The notes under the pieces were generated by a model. It worked only from the letters and a program-made list of their open reading frames with translations, searched no databases and was not told the origin of the DNA. The position numbers and the translations under genes were made by a program. This document shows positions 36,819 to 46,529 of a stretch of DNA of 64,000 nucleotides, in pieces. This DNA is from Achromobacter animicus (lineage in GTDB: Bacteria > Pseudomonadota > Gammaproteobacteria > Burkholderiales > Burkholderiaceae_B), in the NCBI RefSeq assembly GCF_902859585.1, contig NZ_CADIJM010000003.1:657680-721679 (forward strand). Direction: 5' to 3'. The first letter of the stretch is position 1, and the number at the start of each line of letters is the position of its first letter.

Positions 36819-39530
36819 TCAGCTCATCCGGAACCGGAACTCGCCGTTCTTGCCCGCAGTCACACGGATCTTGGCGATGGCCTCACCCTGCGACATGCGG
36901 CCAAGCACCTGCTCCGCGATCTCCGGCAGCAGCGCGCCGTTCAAAATGTGGTCCACATTGCGCGCGCCGGTGTCGACCTCGGTGCAGCGGGCCAGCACGG
37001 CTTCCACCAATCCGTCGTCCCAGTCGAACGCCGCGCGGTGCGTGGCCTGGACGCGGCGCGCGATGCGGCCGAGCTTCAGGCCAATGATGTGCGCCAGCGC
37101 GTCGTCGTCCACCGGGTAGTACGGAATCGTCTTCATGCGGCCCAGGAACGCCGGCTTGAACGCCTTGTACAACTGCGGCGCCAGCAGTTCCGCCAACTGC
37201 TCCGGCGACGGGCGCTCACTGGCCGGCTTGTTCAGGCAGGCCTGCATGATGGTGCTGGACCCCACGTTGGACGTCAGGATGATGAGCGTGTTGCGAAAGT
37301 CGATCTCCCGCCCTTCCGCATCGTCCATCACCCCCTTGTCGAACACCTGGAAGAACAGTTCCAGCACATCGGGATGGGCCTTTTCTATCTCGTCCAGCAG
37401 CACCACGCTGTAGGGCTGGCGCCGCACCGCCTCGGTCAGCACGCCGCCCTCGCCGTAGCCGACATATCCGGGCGGCGAGCCCTTCAGTCCGGAAATGCTG
37501 TGGGCCTCCTGGTACTCGCTCATGTTGATCGTGACCAGCTTGCGCTCGCCGCCATAAAGAATGTCGGCCAGCGCCAGCGCCGTCTCGGTCTTGCCCACGC
37601 CCGACGGGCCCACGAACAGGAATACGCCCTTGGGCTTGTCCGGATCTTCCAGCCCGGCGCGGGCCGTGCGCACACGTTGCGCGATGGCATGCAGCGCGTG
37701 GTCCTGGCCGATGACGCGCTCGGCCAGCATGGGCTGCAATTGCAGCACGGTGCGGATCTCGTCGTTCACCATGCGGCCCAGCGGAATGCCGGTCCAGGCG
37801 GAAATGATCTCGGCCACGATCTGGGCGTCCACGCAGGCGGGCACCAGCGGCTGCTCGCCTTGCAAGGCGCGCAGCTCGTCCATCAGCCCGGCCAGACGCT
37901 GCTGCTCGGGCGTAAGCGGCGCGGGCGCCGGCTTGCGGCGTCCGGAGGCCGGCGCGGCGGATGGCGCAGCAGCCGCATCCCCGCTCGGCCCTTCCTGCCC
38001 CTGGGCTTCGAGTTCGGCGCGCAAGGCCTGGATCCTGTCGACGAGCGCCATCTCGGCCGCGTGACGCCCTTCCGCCTCGGCTAGCGCCGCTTCCACGCTG
38101 GCGATCTTCGCGTCCAGTTCCGCCAGCCGCGCCTGCGGCGCCCCCGTGGCGGCCTCGCGGCGCAGGGCCTCCCGTTCGGTGCGCAGCCGCGTCAGGCGAT
38201 GGCGCGCATCGTCGATCAGCGCCGGCGTGGCGCTGCGGCCCAGCGCCACGCGCGCGCAGGCGGTGTCGAGCACGCTGACGGCCTTGTCCGGCAACTGACG
38301 GCCCGTGATGTAGCGATGCGACAGCCGCGCGGCCGCAACAATGGCCTCGTCCAGGACGCGCACACCGAAGTGGCGTTCCATCAGCGGCGCCATGCCACGC
38401 AGCATTGACGCCGCCAGCGCCTCGTCCGGCTCCTCGACCTTGACGACCTGGAAGCGCCGCGCCAGCGCAGCGTCCTTCTCGAAGTACTTCTTGTATTCGC
38501 TCCAGGTCGTGGCGGCGATGGTGCGCAGCTCGCCCCGCGCCAGGGCGGGCTTGAGCAGATTGGCGGCATCGTTCTGCCCCGCCTGCCCGCCCGCGCCGAT
38601 CATCGTGTGCGCCTCGTCGATGAAAAGAATGATGGGCGACGGGCTCTTCTTGACCTCGTCGATCACGTTCTTCAGGCGGTTCTCAAATTCGCCTTTCACG
38701 CTGGCCCCGGCTTGCAGCAGGCCCATGTCCAGCACGCGCAACGTGACGCCGGCCAAGGCGGGCGGCACGTCGTCCGCGACAATGCGCAGCGCCAGCCCCT
38801 CGACCACCGCAGTCTTGCCCACGCCCGCCTCGCCGGTCAGGATGGGATTGTTCTGCCGCCGGCGCGTCAGGATGTCGATCATCTGGCGGATCTCGGCATC
38901 CCGCCCAATGACCGGATCGATCTTGCCTTCCCGCGCACGCTCGGTGAGATTGGTCGTGTACTGGTCCAGCGCGGGCGTCTGCGACAAGCCCGGCGCGGGC
39001 TGCCCGGGCGCTTCTTGCCCACCCGCGTCATCGGCCAAGCCCACCGCCTGCCCCGTCTCCTCCGACCCTTGCGTCAGGGCGGCGAAATCATGTTTCAGTT
39101 CGTCCAGCCGGAACGATTCGAACAGCGGCGAGCCCCGGCGCGCCAGTTGCGCCAGGTCCGGCTCCGTCAGCAACGCCAGCAGCAGATGCCCGGAACGGAT
39201 CCGCGTGGTCTGCGTATCCAGCGACGCGATCAGCCACGCGTGCTCGAACAGCTTGGGCAGATGCGCCGAAAACACGGGCGTACGCGTATTCCCATTCTTG
39301 AACCGGTCGATCTCCGCCTTCAGATCGGCTTCCAGCGCATCGGCCTGGATGTGGCAACGCCGCGCAATGATGCTCACGTCGCTGGCCGGCTTTTCCAGCA
39401 GCGCCAGGAACAGATGCTCGAGATCCACCTCATAGTGCCCTTGCGCCATGCACAGGCTGGCCGCGCGCTCGGCGGCCTGGCGGCAGGTCTGATTCAACTT
39501 CCCGATCAACGTCTTCAGCGGAGTGGCCAT
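36819..39530 (-). CDS. tssH: T6SS disassembly ATPase ClpV
   Basis: A 903-residue AAA+ unfoldase that extracts TssC from contracted sheaths. It has a Clp-N double repeat (residues 1-150). The first ATPase has Walker A GEAGVGKTAVVE and Walker B LFIDEAHTMIG. A coiled-coil middle domain follows (about 425-545, extended by an Ala/Pro-rich insert near SGDAAAAPSAAPASG). The second ATPase has GPSGVGKTETALA and VVLLDEIEKAHPDV. All catalytic residues are intact. The low-complexity insert in the middle domain is longer than usual. It is preceded by tssG (22-bp gap) and followed by vgrG. Confidence 0.95.
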   Translation of the reverse strand: MATPLKTLIGKLNQTCRQAAERAASLCMAQGHYEVDLEHLFLALLEKPASDVSIIARRCHIQADALEADLKAEIDRFKNGNTRTPVFSAHLPKLFEHAWLIASLDTQTTRIRSGHLLLALLTEPDLAQLARRGSPLFESFRLDELKHDFAALTQGSEETGQAVGLADDAGGQEAPGQPAPGLSQTPALDQYTTNLTERAREGKIDPVIGRDAEIRQMIDILTRRRQNNPILTGEAGVGKTAVVEGLALRIVADDVPPALAGVTLRVLDMGLLQAGASVKGEFENRLKNVIDEVKKSPSPIILFIDEAHTMIGAGGQAGQNDAANLLKPALARGELRTIAATTWSEYKKYFEKDAALARRFQVVKVEEPDEALAASMLRGMAPLMERHFGVRVLDEAIVAAARLSHRYITGRQLPDKAVSVLDTACARVALGRSATPALIDDARHRLTRLRTEREALRREAATGAPQARLAELDAKIASVEAALAEAEGRHAAEMALVDRIQALRAELEAQGQEGPSGDAAAAPSAAPASGRRKPAPAPLTPEQQRLAGLMDELRALQGEQPLVPACVDAQIVAEIISAWTGIPLGRMVNDEIRTVLQLQPMLAERVIGQDHALHAIAQRVRTARAGLEDPDKPKGVFLFVGPSGVGKTETALALADILYGGERKLVTINMSEYQEAHSISGLKGSPPGYVGYGEGGVLTEAVRRQPYSVVLLDEIEKAHPDVLELFFQVFDKGVMDDAEGREIDFRNTLIILTSNVGSSTIMQACLNKPASERPSPEQLAELLAPQLYKAFKPAFLGRMKTIPYYPVDDDALAHIIGLKLGRIARRVQATHRAAFDWDDGLVEAVLARCTEVDTGARNVDHILNGALLPEIAEQVLGRMSQGEAIAKIRVTAGKNGEFRFRMS

Positions 39531-39552
39531 GAGTCTTTAGCTTGTCTTCGGT

Positions 39553-40644
39553 TCAATGGATGGTGTGCAGTTCATAACTGGCGTCATCGCGGTCCTCAGC
39601 GGCCGGCCCGGTGCACAGAAAAGAATTCCAGCCCAGGCGCACGTCACCGCCCTCGCCGAGCTGGCAGGGCATGACGCTCTCGCGCGCCAGCACCAGCCTC
39701 ACTTCGTATTCGAAAGTCATGCCGCCGAACATCGTCAACAGCTTTTCCAGCGCCTGCGCGCGCTCGCCACCCGGCAGGAAATCGGCGAAGGCCTGGCGCG
39801 GCAGCGGTCCGATCCACAACCGGATGCGCAGGTCGCGCTGCCAGATGCGATCGCCCGCCAGGGCGGACACGCCGAGTACCGCGCCCGGCTGTCCCAATCG
39901 GGTACGGTTCTGCGGCGGCACGTCATACCAGCGCCCCACGAACTGCTCCACGCGCAGGGGCACGCCGAAGTAGTCCTGCAACACGCGCTGCAGCATCGGC
40001 GCCGAAACAGGCCGCTGGCGCGCGGCCGCCGCGTAATGCGCCACGGACTCGTCGAACACTTTGCCCGCGCCGCTGTGCAACCGGTCGCGTAGCGCCGGGT
40101 GACCGATCCCACCCAGCGCCAGCAACAGCGGCAGAAAGTGATGGTCCTGTTCGGTTTCGTGCCGCAGCGGCATGCGGTACTTCTTCCACGCGGCGTAGAA
40201 CAGCGCCGCCGCCCGGTTCGAGAAAATATCGAAAAAGGCGCGCGCGCCGCGGTCGCGCCGCAGGCTCTCCCGGTTTGCCAGCATCTCGGAATAATGCAGC
40301 GGCAGCGCCCCCTGCCCGCCCAGCAGACCAAAGAACGCCGGCGTCACTTCCACACGGCCCAACCGTCCCTCGGCAATGGCAGCCTGGCGCGCCGCCTCGT
40401 CGGCCAACGCCTCGCCGTCCTTGTCATACGCCACCGCATCGACGACTTCGCTGGGCGGGAACGCCAGCCCGGGGGCATTGGGAAAGCGCAGGTGCACGGG
40501 AACCGTATGGCGCGTCGCGCCGCGTTCCTGCCGCGCGAAGCACTGCTCGAGCAGACGTACGGCCTGGAAAAACTTGAAGCGCTGCGGCTCTGCCAGCAGC
40601 GCGTCCATCACGCTAGGATGGCGTCGCCGTTGCATGGGGGGCAT
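39553..40644 (-). CDS. tssG: T6SS baseplate protein TssG
   Basis: A 363-residue baseplate wedge subunit that binds TssF and TssK. The N-terminal LLAEPQRFKFFQAVRLLEQ is diagnostic. The centre has VEVTPAFFGLLGGQGALPLHY, and FRVEQFVGRWYDVPPQ-like features lie later. The start at 40644 has an AGAGGA site and overlaps tssF by 37 bp. An alternative ATG at 40608 sits exactly on the tssF stop (TGATG). The gene order tssE-F-G-H is standard. Confidence 0.92.
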   Translation of the reverse strand: MPPMQRRRHPSVMDALLAEPQRFKFFQAVRLLEQCFARQERGATRHTVPVHLRFPNAPGLAFPPSEVVDAVAYDKDGEALADEAARQAAIAEGRLGRVEVTPAFFGLLGGQGALPLHYSEMLANRESLRRDRGARAFFDIFSNRAAALFYAAWKKYRMPLRHETEQDHHFLPLLLALGGIGHPALRDRLHSGAGKVFDESVAHYAAAARQRPVSAPMLQRVLQDYFGVPLRVEQFVGRWYDVPPQNRTRLGQPGAVLGVSALAGDRIWQRDLRIRLWIGPLPRQAFADFLPGGERAQALEKLLTMFGGMTFEYEVRLVLARESVMPCQLGEGGDVRLGWNSFLCTGPAAEDRDDASYELHTIH

Positions 40645-42446
40645 CGTAGTAATTCCTCTGCGCCGCGGCGCGACAACACGACCAATTGCACAAAGCTGTT
40701 GGCGTGCACGTACAGGCCAAAGAAGCGGTTGATGACGGCAACGAATGTATGCAGGCTCGTGCCCACGAAGTGATCTTCATTGACGGTCAGGCGGATCTCG
40801 ATCCCGCGCACGAACGTGGCGAAAGGCTCGCCCGGCATCCAGTGCGTGGCCGGCTTGTAGTCCAGGCCGATCAGTCCTTCGATCTGACGCGCGGCGACCG
40901 CCGACCCGGACAGGTCGTAAAGGCGCAGCGTTTCCTTCAAGGCGGGCAGGCCGCTCTGCACGAGGGACAGATGGTTCAGCGCCAGATGCGAAATCAACCG
41001 CCAGTGGGCGGCGCGCCCCTGCTGGAAACGGTGCGAATGCGTCGGCCGGCGCAGCATCCGGATGCTGCGCGCCACCGTGCCGCCTTCCAGGAACAGGTCG
41101 CCGCCCGACTGGCCCACCGCGATGCTCGCCGGCAGGTCGCGATTGGTGCACGTCAGGTCCAGGCTCAGGGTTTCGGTCTGCGGCACCGAGGGATCGAAAT
41201 CGATGTCGACGATGGAAATCTCGGTCTCGTACCCCGGGCTGCGTTGCGCCATCGACGCATCGCGCCGCATGGTCCAGTAGTGGCCGGCAGACTCCGGCGA
41301 TTCGCCGTGATGCAGCGAGTAGAACGGCCGGAAGTCCACCACCGTATCGTTCTGGGCGTTCTGCCGCACCTGACGCACGCGATCGATGGAATAGACCTCG
41401 TATCCGTACGCGCGACGCGCATCGGCCACCACCGGATACGACGCCGCGGCGTGCGTCACGCGGATCGGATCGGCGCGCTGCGCAAACAGGTTCACCACCG
41501 GCGTGCAGCCCAGCCGCAGGTTGTCCGCCGATGTCGATTCGAGCAGACGCGCCGTGTTGGAATCGGCGCGCACCCCGCTGACCGGCACATGCAGCGTAAA
41601 TTGCCGCACGGCGCCCAGATGGGGACGCAGCGCGCTCAGGTCGATATCGACGAAATTGAATTTTTCGGCGAACACGAAGTATTCGGCCAGCAGGCGGTAC
41701 GCCGGGTGCGAGCTGGCGGGAAAGTCGATCAGCGCATCTTCCTCGGCCAGCCCGACCTGCGCCAGCGGAATCGTGGCCAGGCGGTCCCACCGTCCCGGCT
41801 GCAGCTCGACATAGGCCGCAGCCGCGCGCAGGAACAGGGCGTCGCGCAGCGCCGCCACGAACGACGGTTCGCCGTGCAGATAGACACGCAGCCGGTCGAC
41901 GCCCGGCATGCCGAAGTGCTGGTTCTCGCCCAGGCAGCCCAGCGTAATGGAGAAGCGGCCCGTGACGCCGGCCGGCAGCTTGGCCGTGGCCGGCGCATTG
42001 GCGCTGGACTCGAACGCCGCGCGCCGGACCTCGATGGGGGCCAGCGTGACGTCATAGGCGGTGCGGAAGCGGCACGCCACCCCGCGTACCGGATGGGATT
42101 TCAGTTCGGTGCCTCGCCCGATGCGCACGGGTGCGGTCAATTGCGCGCCCGCGCCGCCCAAGTCGAACTGCGCCACGCTGCACGAAGGAAACGGCCGCAG
42201 ATAATGCGGATACATCACCTCGAACAGCGCTTCGGTGAATTCGGGGTAATCGTCGTCCAGCTTCTTGTTGATGCGCGCGCTCAGCAATGCGAACGACTCG
42301 ATCATGCGTTCGACGTGCGGATCCTCGCAGGTCTCGCCCGACAGCCCCAGCCGCGCAGCGATCTTCGGATAACGCTCGGCAAAATCGCGCGACGAGGTGC
42401 GCAAGAAGCCAAGTTCGCGCTCGTAATAGGGCAGCAATTCTTCCAT
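40608..42446 (-). CDS. tssF: T6SS baseplate protein TssF
   Basis: A 612-residue baseplate wedge protein, the largest TssF/G component. It begins MEELLPYYERELGFLRTSS, the near-universal TssF start. Next come FAERYPKIAARLGL, CEDPHVERMIESFALLSAR and LFEVMYPHYLRPFPSC, all family-typical. The C-terminus contains the WMPGEPFATFVRGIEI stretch. Length is normal. It lies 51 bp after tssE. Confidence 0.95.
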   Translation of the reverse strand: MEELLPYYERELGFLRTSSRDFAERYPKIAARLGLSGETCEDPHVERMIESFALLSARINKKLDDDYPEFTEALFEVMYPHYLRPFPSCSVAQFDLGGAGAQLTAPVRIGRGTELKSHPVRGVACRFRTAYDVTLAPIEVRRAAFESSANAPATAKLPAGVTGRFSITLGCLGENQHFGMPGVDRLRVYLHGEPSFVAALRDALFLRAAAAYVELQPGRWDRLATIPLAQVGLAEEDALIDFPASSHPAYRLLAEYFVFAEKFNFVDIDLSALRPHLGAVRQFTLHVPVSGVRADSNTARLLESTSADNLRLGCTPVVNLFAQRADPIRVTHAAASYPVVADARRAYGYEVYSIDRVRQVRQNAQNDTVVDFRPFYSLHHGESPESAGHYWTMRRDASMAQRSPGYETEISIVDIDFDPSVPQTETLSLDLTCTNRDLPASIAVGQSGGDLFLEGGTVARSIRMLRRPTHSHRFQQGRAAHWRLISHLALNHLSLVQSGLPALKETLRLYDLSGSAVAARQIEGLIGLDYKPATHWMPGEPFATFVRGIEIRLTVNEDHFVGTSLHTFVAVINRFFGLYVHANSFVQLVVLSRRGAEELLRCPPCNGDAILA

Positions 42447-42497
42447 TGATGTCTTCCTGTCCGGCGCGCCAGGGCACCTGCACCGCGGGTTGATGCG

Positions 42498-42983
42498 CTA
42501 GACCGTGGCCGGGCTTTTGGCCCAACCCTTGGTCACGGAGTACTGCAAGGTCGAGGGCTGCAGCGTGGCGTCGAAGGTCACGGGCTCGTGGGCGGGCCCC
42601 ACATCCAGCATGGCCGTGATCGCGAAATACAGCACCGACGTCGCCCGGCTGTCGACCTGCAGCATGACCCGCACGTGCGTCAGCCGGGGCTCGTGGCGCG
42701 CAATCGCCTGTTCGAGCGAACGGCAGATGAACTCGCGGTCGTAGTGGCTGGCCAGGCTGAGTCCCGAAAAGTCCGACAGCCCGTACGTCAGCACGGAACG
42801 CCGGCAGTTCGGGTAGCGCCGCAGGTCCTCCTCGGTGAACACCATGCGGGTGTTCAGCAGCGCCTCGATGTCGCGCGCCACCGTCTCTTTCATCTCCTCG
42901 ATCGACAAGCGCCGCAAGGCATAGGGCGACTGGCCCTCTGCTTCGAACAGCTTGTCGAAGAGACTCGGTTCGAATCCTTTCAT
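42498..42983 (-). CDS. tssE: T6SS baseplate protein TssE (gp25-like)
   Basis: A 161-residue phage gp25-like baseplate subunit that links the sheath to the wedge. The gp25 core has IEALLNTRMVFTEEDLRRYP, VLTYGLSDFSGLSLAS and the basic-acidic segment FICRSLEQAIARHEPRL, ending with a lysozyme-like fold. Length is normal. It sits between hcp and tssF. Confidence 0.93.
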   Translation of the reverse strand: MKGFEPSLFDKLFEAEGQSPYALRRLSIEEMKETVARDIEALLNTRMVFTEEDLRRYPNCRRSVLTYGLSDFSGLSLASHYDREFICRSLEQAIARHEPRLTHVRVMLQVDSRATSVLYFAITAMLDVGPAHEPVTFDATLQPSTLQYSVTKGWAKSPATV

Positions 42984-43047
42984 CGGGGCCTCAAAAGAAG
43001 GACGGCGACCCTCTCGGGCCGCGGTCTTCGTGCCTGCCCGGCGGAGA

Positions 43048-43551
43048 TCAGACCGAGTAGGTCTTGTCGTTCTTGGTCAGGCTCCAGGCGCCCTGGGCGT
43101 TGCCGCCCTGATTGCCGCCCACCTTCTGCTGCGTGTACTTCCACTGCACGGCGGCGTACTTCAGCGAGAACGTTTCGTGCGGCAGGCCTTCGGCCACGAC
43201 TTCCGGCGCCACGCGGGCAATGATCACGTACTTGAGCTTGATCTCCAGGTACTTGACGCGGTTGCCCTCGCCGTCGGCGCGCAGGAAGTCGATGGTCACT
43301 TCGTCAAAGGTGGTGCCGCCCGACGCGTGCTGATACAGCAGCGGGCTGACAACGTCCAGATCCTTGGTGAAGACCATTTCGCCGTGTTCGGTGCGCTCGG
43401 CGGTATGGCCGCCCGAGGTCGATGCGGTGGCCGAACGCGGCTGGATGATCTCGTGGCGCCACGAACTGACTTCGATCCAGTCCGGATGGTCCTTGTCCTG
43501 CGACTCGCCCTTGAGCGCCGGATTGCCGAACTTGACGTAGATGTCCTTCAT
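43048..43551 (-). CDS. hcp: Hcp tube protein
   Basis: A 167-residue hexameric ring protein (TssD) that stacks into the T6SS inner tube. It begins MKDIYVKFGNPALKGESQD, with SSWRHEIIQPRSA, VSPLLYQHASGGTTF and a final KYTQQKVGG. Length and motifs match the Hcp1 group. It is the only hcp in the window, though three VgrG genes are present, so all spikes here presumably use the same tube. Confidence 0.95.
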   Translation of the reverse strand: MKDIYVKFGNPALKGESQDKDHPDWIEVSSWRHEIIQPRSATASTSGGHTAERTEHGEMVFTKDLDVVSPLLYQHASGGTTFDEVTIDFLRADGEGNRVKYLEIKLKYVIIARVAPEVVAEGLPHETFSLKYAAVQWKYTQQKVGGNQGGNAQGAWSLTKNDKTYSV

Positions 43552-43599
43552 TGTTGATAGCCTCTTCAGATGATGGATGAGTTGTCAGTGCAATGACGC

Positions 43600-45093
43600 T
43601 CAGGATTTCTGGGCCTGCGCCGGCAATTCGGCGACCAGGCGCAATGAGATCGAGAGTTCGTCAAGCTGGAAATGCGGCCGCAGGAACGCCACGGCACGGA
43701 AGACGCCAGGGCGGCCTGGCACCTCGGCCACTTGCACCGATGCTTCGCGCAGCGGGAACTGCGCCTTTTGTTCCTGCGTCGCGTTGTCGTCCAGCAGCAC
43801 GTACTGCGATACCCAGCGATTCAGGAAACTCTCTACGGACTGCGCCGATGCGAAGCTGCCGATCTTGTCGCGCATCATCGCCTTCAGGTAGTGCGCCACG
43901 CGCGATACCGAGAAGATGTATTGCAGCTGCGCCGACAACACCGCGTTGGCGTTGGCGCTGTCCGTGTTGTACTTCTTGGCCTTCTGCACCGATTGGGCGC
44001 CAAAGAAGGCGGCGTAATCCGAATTCTTGCAATGCACCAGCGGGATCAGGCCCTGATCGCTCAGTTCCTTTTCGCGCCGGTCAGTGATGGCGATCTCGGT
44101 CGGGCACTTGAGTGCGATTTCGCCGTCGTCCGTCTTGAACGTATGCGTGGGCAGATTCTCGACCAGGCCGCCGCCTTCGACGCCGCGGATCGCCGCGCAC
44201 CAGCCGAAGTCCGCAAATGCCGCCGTCAAGCGAGCGCCGAAGGCCCACGCGGCGTTGCACCAGAGGTACTTGGAATGGTCGGTGCCGTCCACGTCCTCGA
44301 CGAAGTTGAAGCCTTCGACCGTGGTGCCTTCCACCGGGTCGTACGGCAGGCGGCCCAGAAAGCGCGGCATGGTCAGGCCGACGTAGCGCGAATCTTCCGA
44401 ATCGCGGAAGCTGCGCCATTTGGTGTATTCGACGGTATCGAACACCTTGGCCAGATCGCGCGGGCGACCCAGATCGGCAAAGCTGTCCAACCCCAGCAGC
44501 TCCGGCGACGCCGACGCGATGAACGGCGCGTGCGACGCGGCCGCCACGTGCGACATCTGCTCGATGAAATACATGTCCTCGGGCTGGCGCGTGATCTCGA
44601 AATTGCCCAGCAGCGCCCCGAACGGCGCACCGCCGAACGTGCCGAATTCCTCTTCGTACACCTTCTTGAACATCAGGCTTTGATCGAAGTCGATCGCGGT
44701 CTGGAAATCACGCACCAGGTCGCGCTTGGTCGTGTTCAGCACCTTGATCTTCAGCATCGGGCTGGTGTCGGTCTCCTGGCACAGGTAGTGCAGGCCGCGC
44801 CAGGTGCTCTCCAGCTTCTGGAACTCGGGCGCGTGCATCACTTCGCTGAGCTGGGCCGAGATCAGGCGGTCGAGCTCGGCGACGCGCGCGTCCAGCATGG
44901 CCGACAGGTTGTCGGACACGACGACGGTGCCCTTCATCACCTCACGCACCAGCTCGCCGATGATGTCCTTGGCGCGGTCGTGCTCGGCGGTGGACTTGGC
45001 GACGCGGCTTTGCTCGACGATCTGGTCCAGCAGCCCGCTTTGCGCTTCGGTGGCGGTGGCGGCGGTGTTTTGTGCGGCGGCGGAATTACTCAT
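43600..45093 (-). CDS. tssC: T6SS sheath large subunit TssC
   Basis: A 497-residue sheath protein (VipB) that with TssB forms the contractile tail. Family features: LDARVAELDRLISAQLSEVM, WRGLHYLCQETDTS, FGGAPFGALLGNFE, and the C-terminal VAEVPGRPGVFRAVAFLRPH. The start at 45093 overlaps the tssB end by 8 bp, coupling equal production of the two sheath subunits. Confidence 0.96.
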   Translation of the reverse strand: MSNSAAAQNTAATATEAQSGLLDQIVEQSRVAKSTAEHDRAKDIIGELVREVMKGTVVVSDNLSAMLDARVAELDRLISAQLSEVMHAPEFQKLESTWRGLHYLCQETDTSPMLKIKVLNTTKRDLVRDFQTAIDFDQSLMFKKVYEEEFGTFGGAPFGALLGNFEITRQPEDMYFIEQMSHVAAASHAPFIASASPELLGLDSFADLGRPRDLAKVFDTVEYTKWRSFRDSEDSRYVGLTMPRFLGRLPYDPVEGTTVEGFNFVEDVDGTDHSKYLWCNAAWAFGARLTAAFADFGWCAAIRGVEGGGLVENLPTHTFKTDDGEIALKCPTEIAITDRREKELSDQGLIPLVHCKNSDYAAFFGAQSVQKAKKYNTDSANANAVLSAQLQYIFSVSRVAHYLKAMMRDKIGSFASAQSVESFLNRWVSQYVLLDDNATQEQKAQFPLREASVQVAEVPGRPGVFRAVAFLRPHFQLDELSISLRLVAELPAQAQKS

Positions 45094-45601
45094 TGCGGCC
45101 TCCCTTATCGGTCTCGCTGGTGAGCTGTTGCAGCTTTTCGGTGCTGGTCAGCACTTCGCCCAGCAGGTCTTCCAGCTTGTCGTTGCCGGCAAGCTTGTTG
45201 CGCAGATCGGCCAGCTTGGTGCGGATGTCCAGCAGCTCGCGCAGCGGATCCACCTGCTGCACGACGGCTTCCGGACGGAAGTCCTCGATGGAGCGGAATT
45301 TCATGTCGACGCCGAACGTGCCGCCTTCATCAGTCAGGCGGTTCTTCACGCGGTACGCCGCGCGGGGCTCCAGCCCCCGCATCACGTCGTCGAAGTTGTC
45401 GACGTCGATGTTGACGAACTTGCGGTCCTTCAGACGGGGCAGCTCGGCCTCGGACTGCGCAGAGAAGTCGCCCACCACGCCGACCACGAAGGGAAGCTCC
45501 TTCTGTTCGATGGCGTCGCCCTTCTCCACGTCATACGTGAGCTGAACGCGCGGCGGACGGACTTTCTGCAATCGTTTCTGAACGCTTTCTTTCTTGGCCA
45601 T
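45086..45601 (-). CDS. tssB: T6SS sheath small subunit TssB
   Basis: A 171-residue sheath subunit (VipA) that binds TssC and hides the ClpV-binding helix until contraction. It begins MAKKESVQKRLQKVRPPRVQ, contains ELPFVVGVVGDFSAQSE, and has FVNIDVDNFDDVMRGL. The start at 45601 is selected for its GGAG site and because TssB proteins begin at this MAKKES segment; an upstream ATG would add 17 atypical residues. Confidence 0.95.
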   Translation of the reverse strand: MAKKESVQKRLQKVRPPRVQLTYDVEKGDAIEQKELPFVVGVVGDFSAQSEAELPRLKDRKFVNIDVDNFDDVMRGLEPRAAYRVKNRLTDEGGTFGVDMKFRSIEDFRPEAVVQQVDPLRELLDIRTKLADLRNKLAGNDKLEDLLGEVLTSTEKLQQLTSETDKGGRNE

Positions 45602-45671
45602 GGACGGCTCCGTGCAAAGGATCTTGTCTGTCGGTCGGGGAGACGCCGCCATGGCGGCGCCCCAAGGCGAA

Positions 45672-46373
45672 TCACTTGGTCAGCAGGTCGCCGAACGGAT
45701 TCGGCGCGCGATTGGGCTGCTGGGCAGGCGGGCTGGCGGGTTGTTGCGAAGACGGGGACGCGGCGGGGGATGCGGCAGGCGACGCTGCGGCGGGCGATCC
45801 TGCGGCAGGCGATCCTGCTGCTGGCGCCCCCGCATTGGGCAGCGCCGCTGCCGGTTTGACTGCGGGTGCCGGATCCACCTTGCGCGGTTGGCGCGGCCGG
45901 GGCGGCGGGCGGCGTCCCTCGGGGAACAGGACGTCCTGGCCCAGCGTTTCACGCATCGCCTCGGCCAGCGCGACGGCGTCCGGGCGGGCGTTGCCGGCCA
46001 GCAGCGCGTCGGCGCGCACATCGGCCAGGGACTGCATGGCCACGCGCAGGCCACCGACGGCGCGCACCGTCTTGGCCACGAAGTCATCCGGATCGCGGCT
46101 CAACGTTTCGTCGGCGGCCACGATCGCCTGCCCGTACTTCTGCTGGTCGAAGCGGATCTTTGCAATGTAGGACCAGGGTTCGCCCTTGGACGGATTGCGC
46201 TGCGCGATCTCTTCAAATTGCGCGACAGCCTGGTCAGCGTCTTTCTGCGCCAACGTCTTTTCGGCGTCGGCCAGGGACTGCTTGTACTCGGCTTCGGACT
46301 GCGGCTTGACCGACACACAGCCGGTCATCAATGCAACGACACCTGCGATGACAACGAGGCGGAAGAAGGGCAT
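45672..46373 (-). CDS. T6SS-linked TPR-like lipoprotein
   Basis: A 233-residue predicted lipoprotein: signal peptide with lipobox LMTGC (Cys19), a helical TPR-like repeat region (about residues 25-130, with AEKTLAQKDADQAVAQFEEI and DQQKYGQAIVAADETL), and a Pro/Ala/Ser-rich tail from about residue 140. It is the first gene of the tssBC operon, 70 bp upstream of tssB, so it is probably anchored in a membrane and assists the machine, perhaps at the membrane complex. I do not recognise a named Tss/Tag family with confidence. It is divergent from tssJ, itself a lipoprotein gene. Confidence 0.7.
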   Translation of the reverse strand: MPFFRLVVIAGVVALMTGCVSVKPQSEAEYKQSLADAEKTLAQKDADQAVAQFEEIAQRNPSKGEPWSYIAKIRFDQQKYGQAIVAADETLSRDPDDFVAKTVRAVGGLRVAMQSLADVRADALLAGNARPDAVALAEAMRETLGQDVLFPEGRRPPPRPRQPRKVDPAPAVKPAAALPNAGAPAAGSPAAGSPAAASPAASPAASPSSQQPASPPAQQPNRAPNPFGDLLTK

Positions 46374-46529
46374 TTTTTAAGCACCTAGCAAGGTTGTAAC
46401 CAGGGGCCGTATTTCATCAACCTTTTGTTAGTGCAGCGCTACAGCACGTTTCTTCATGTTACTTGCGTCGAATTTGCACGTATCGTGCCGTGATCTGTAT
46501 TGCTTCACACACTTCCGGTATAAAGAGCC
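46374..46529. promoter_or_regulatory. Divergent promoter region of the two T6SS operons
   Basis: This intergenic stretch of 156 bp separates the minus-strand lipoprotein-tssB operon from the plus-strand tssJ operon. On the minus strand a sigma54-like element lies at 46475-46490: CGGCACG, four bases, GTGCA, matching TGGCACG-N4-TTGCA with two substitutions and correct GG-GC spacing. The same bases form an inverted repeat, GCACG-TAT-CGTGC (46476-46488), so a dimeric regulator site is an alternative. For tssJ a weak sigma70-like pair is visible (TTGCAC at 46474-46479, TGTATT at 46496-46501, spaced 16). No enhancer-binding protein gene of the VasH type is in the window. Confidence 0.4.

Noticed and set aside
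34184-37087. 967-codon plus-strand frame opposite vgrG
   Set aside because: It is fully antisense to the well-supported vgrG and has no recognisable domain.
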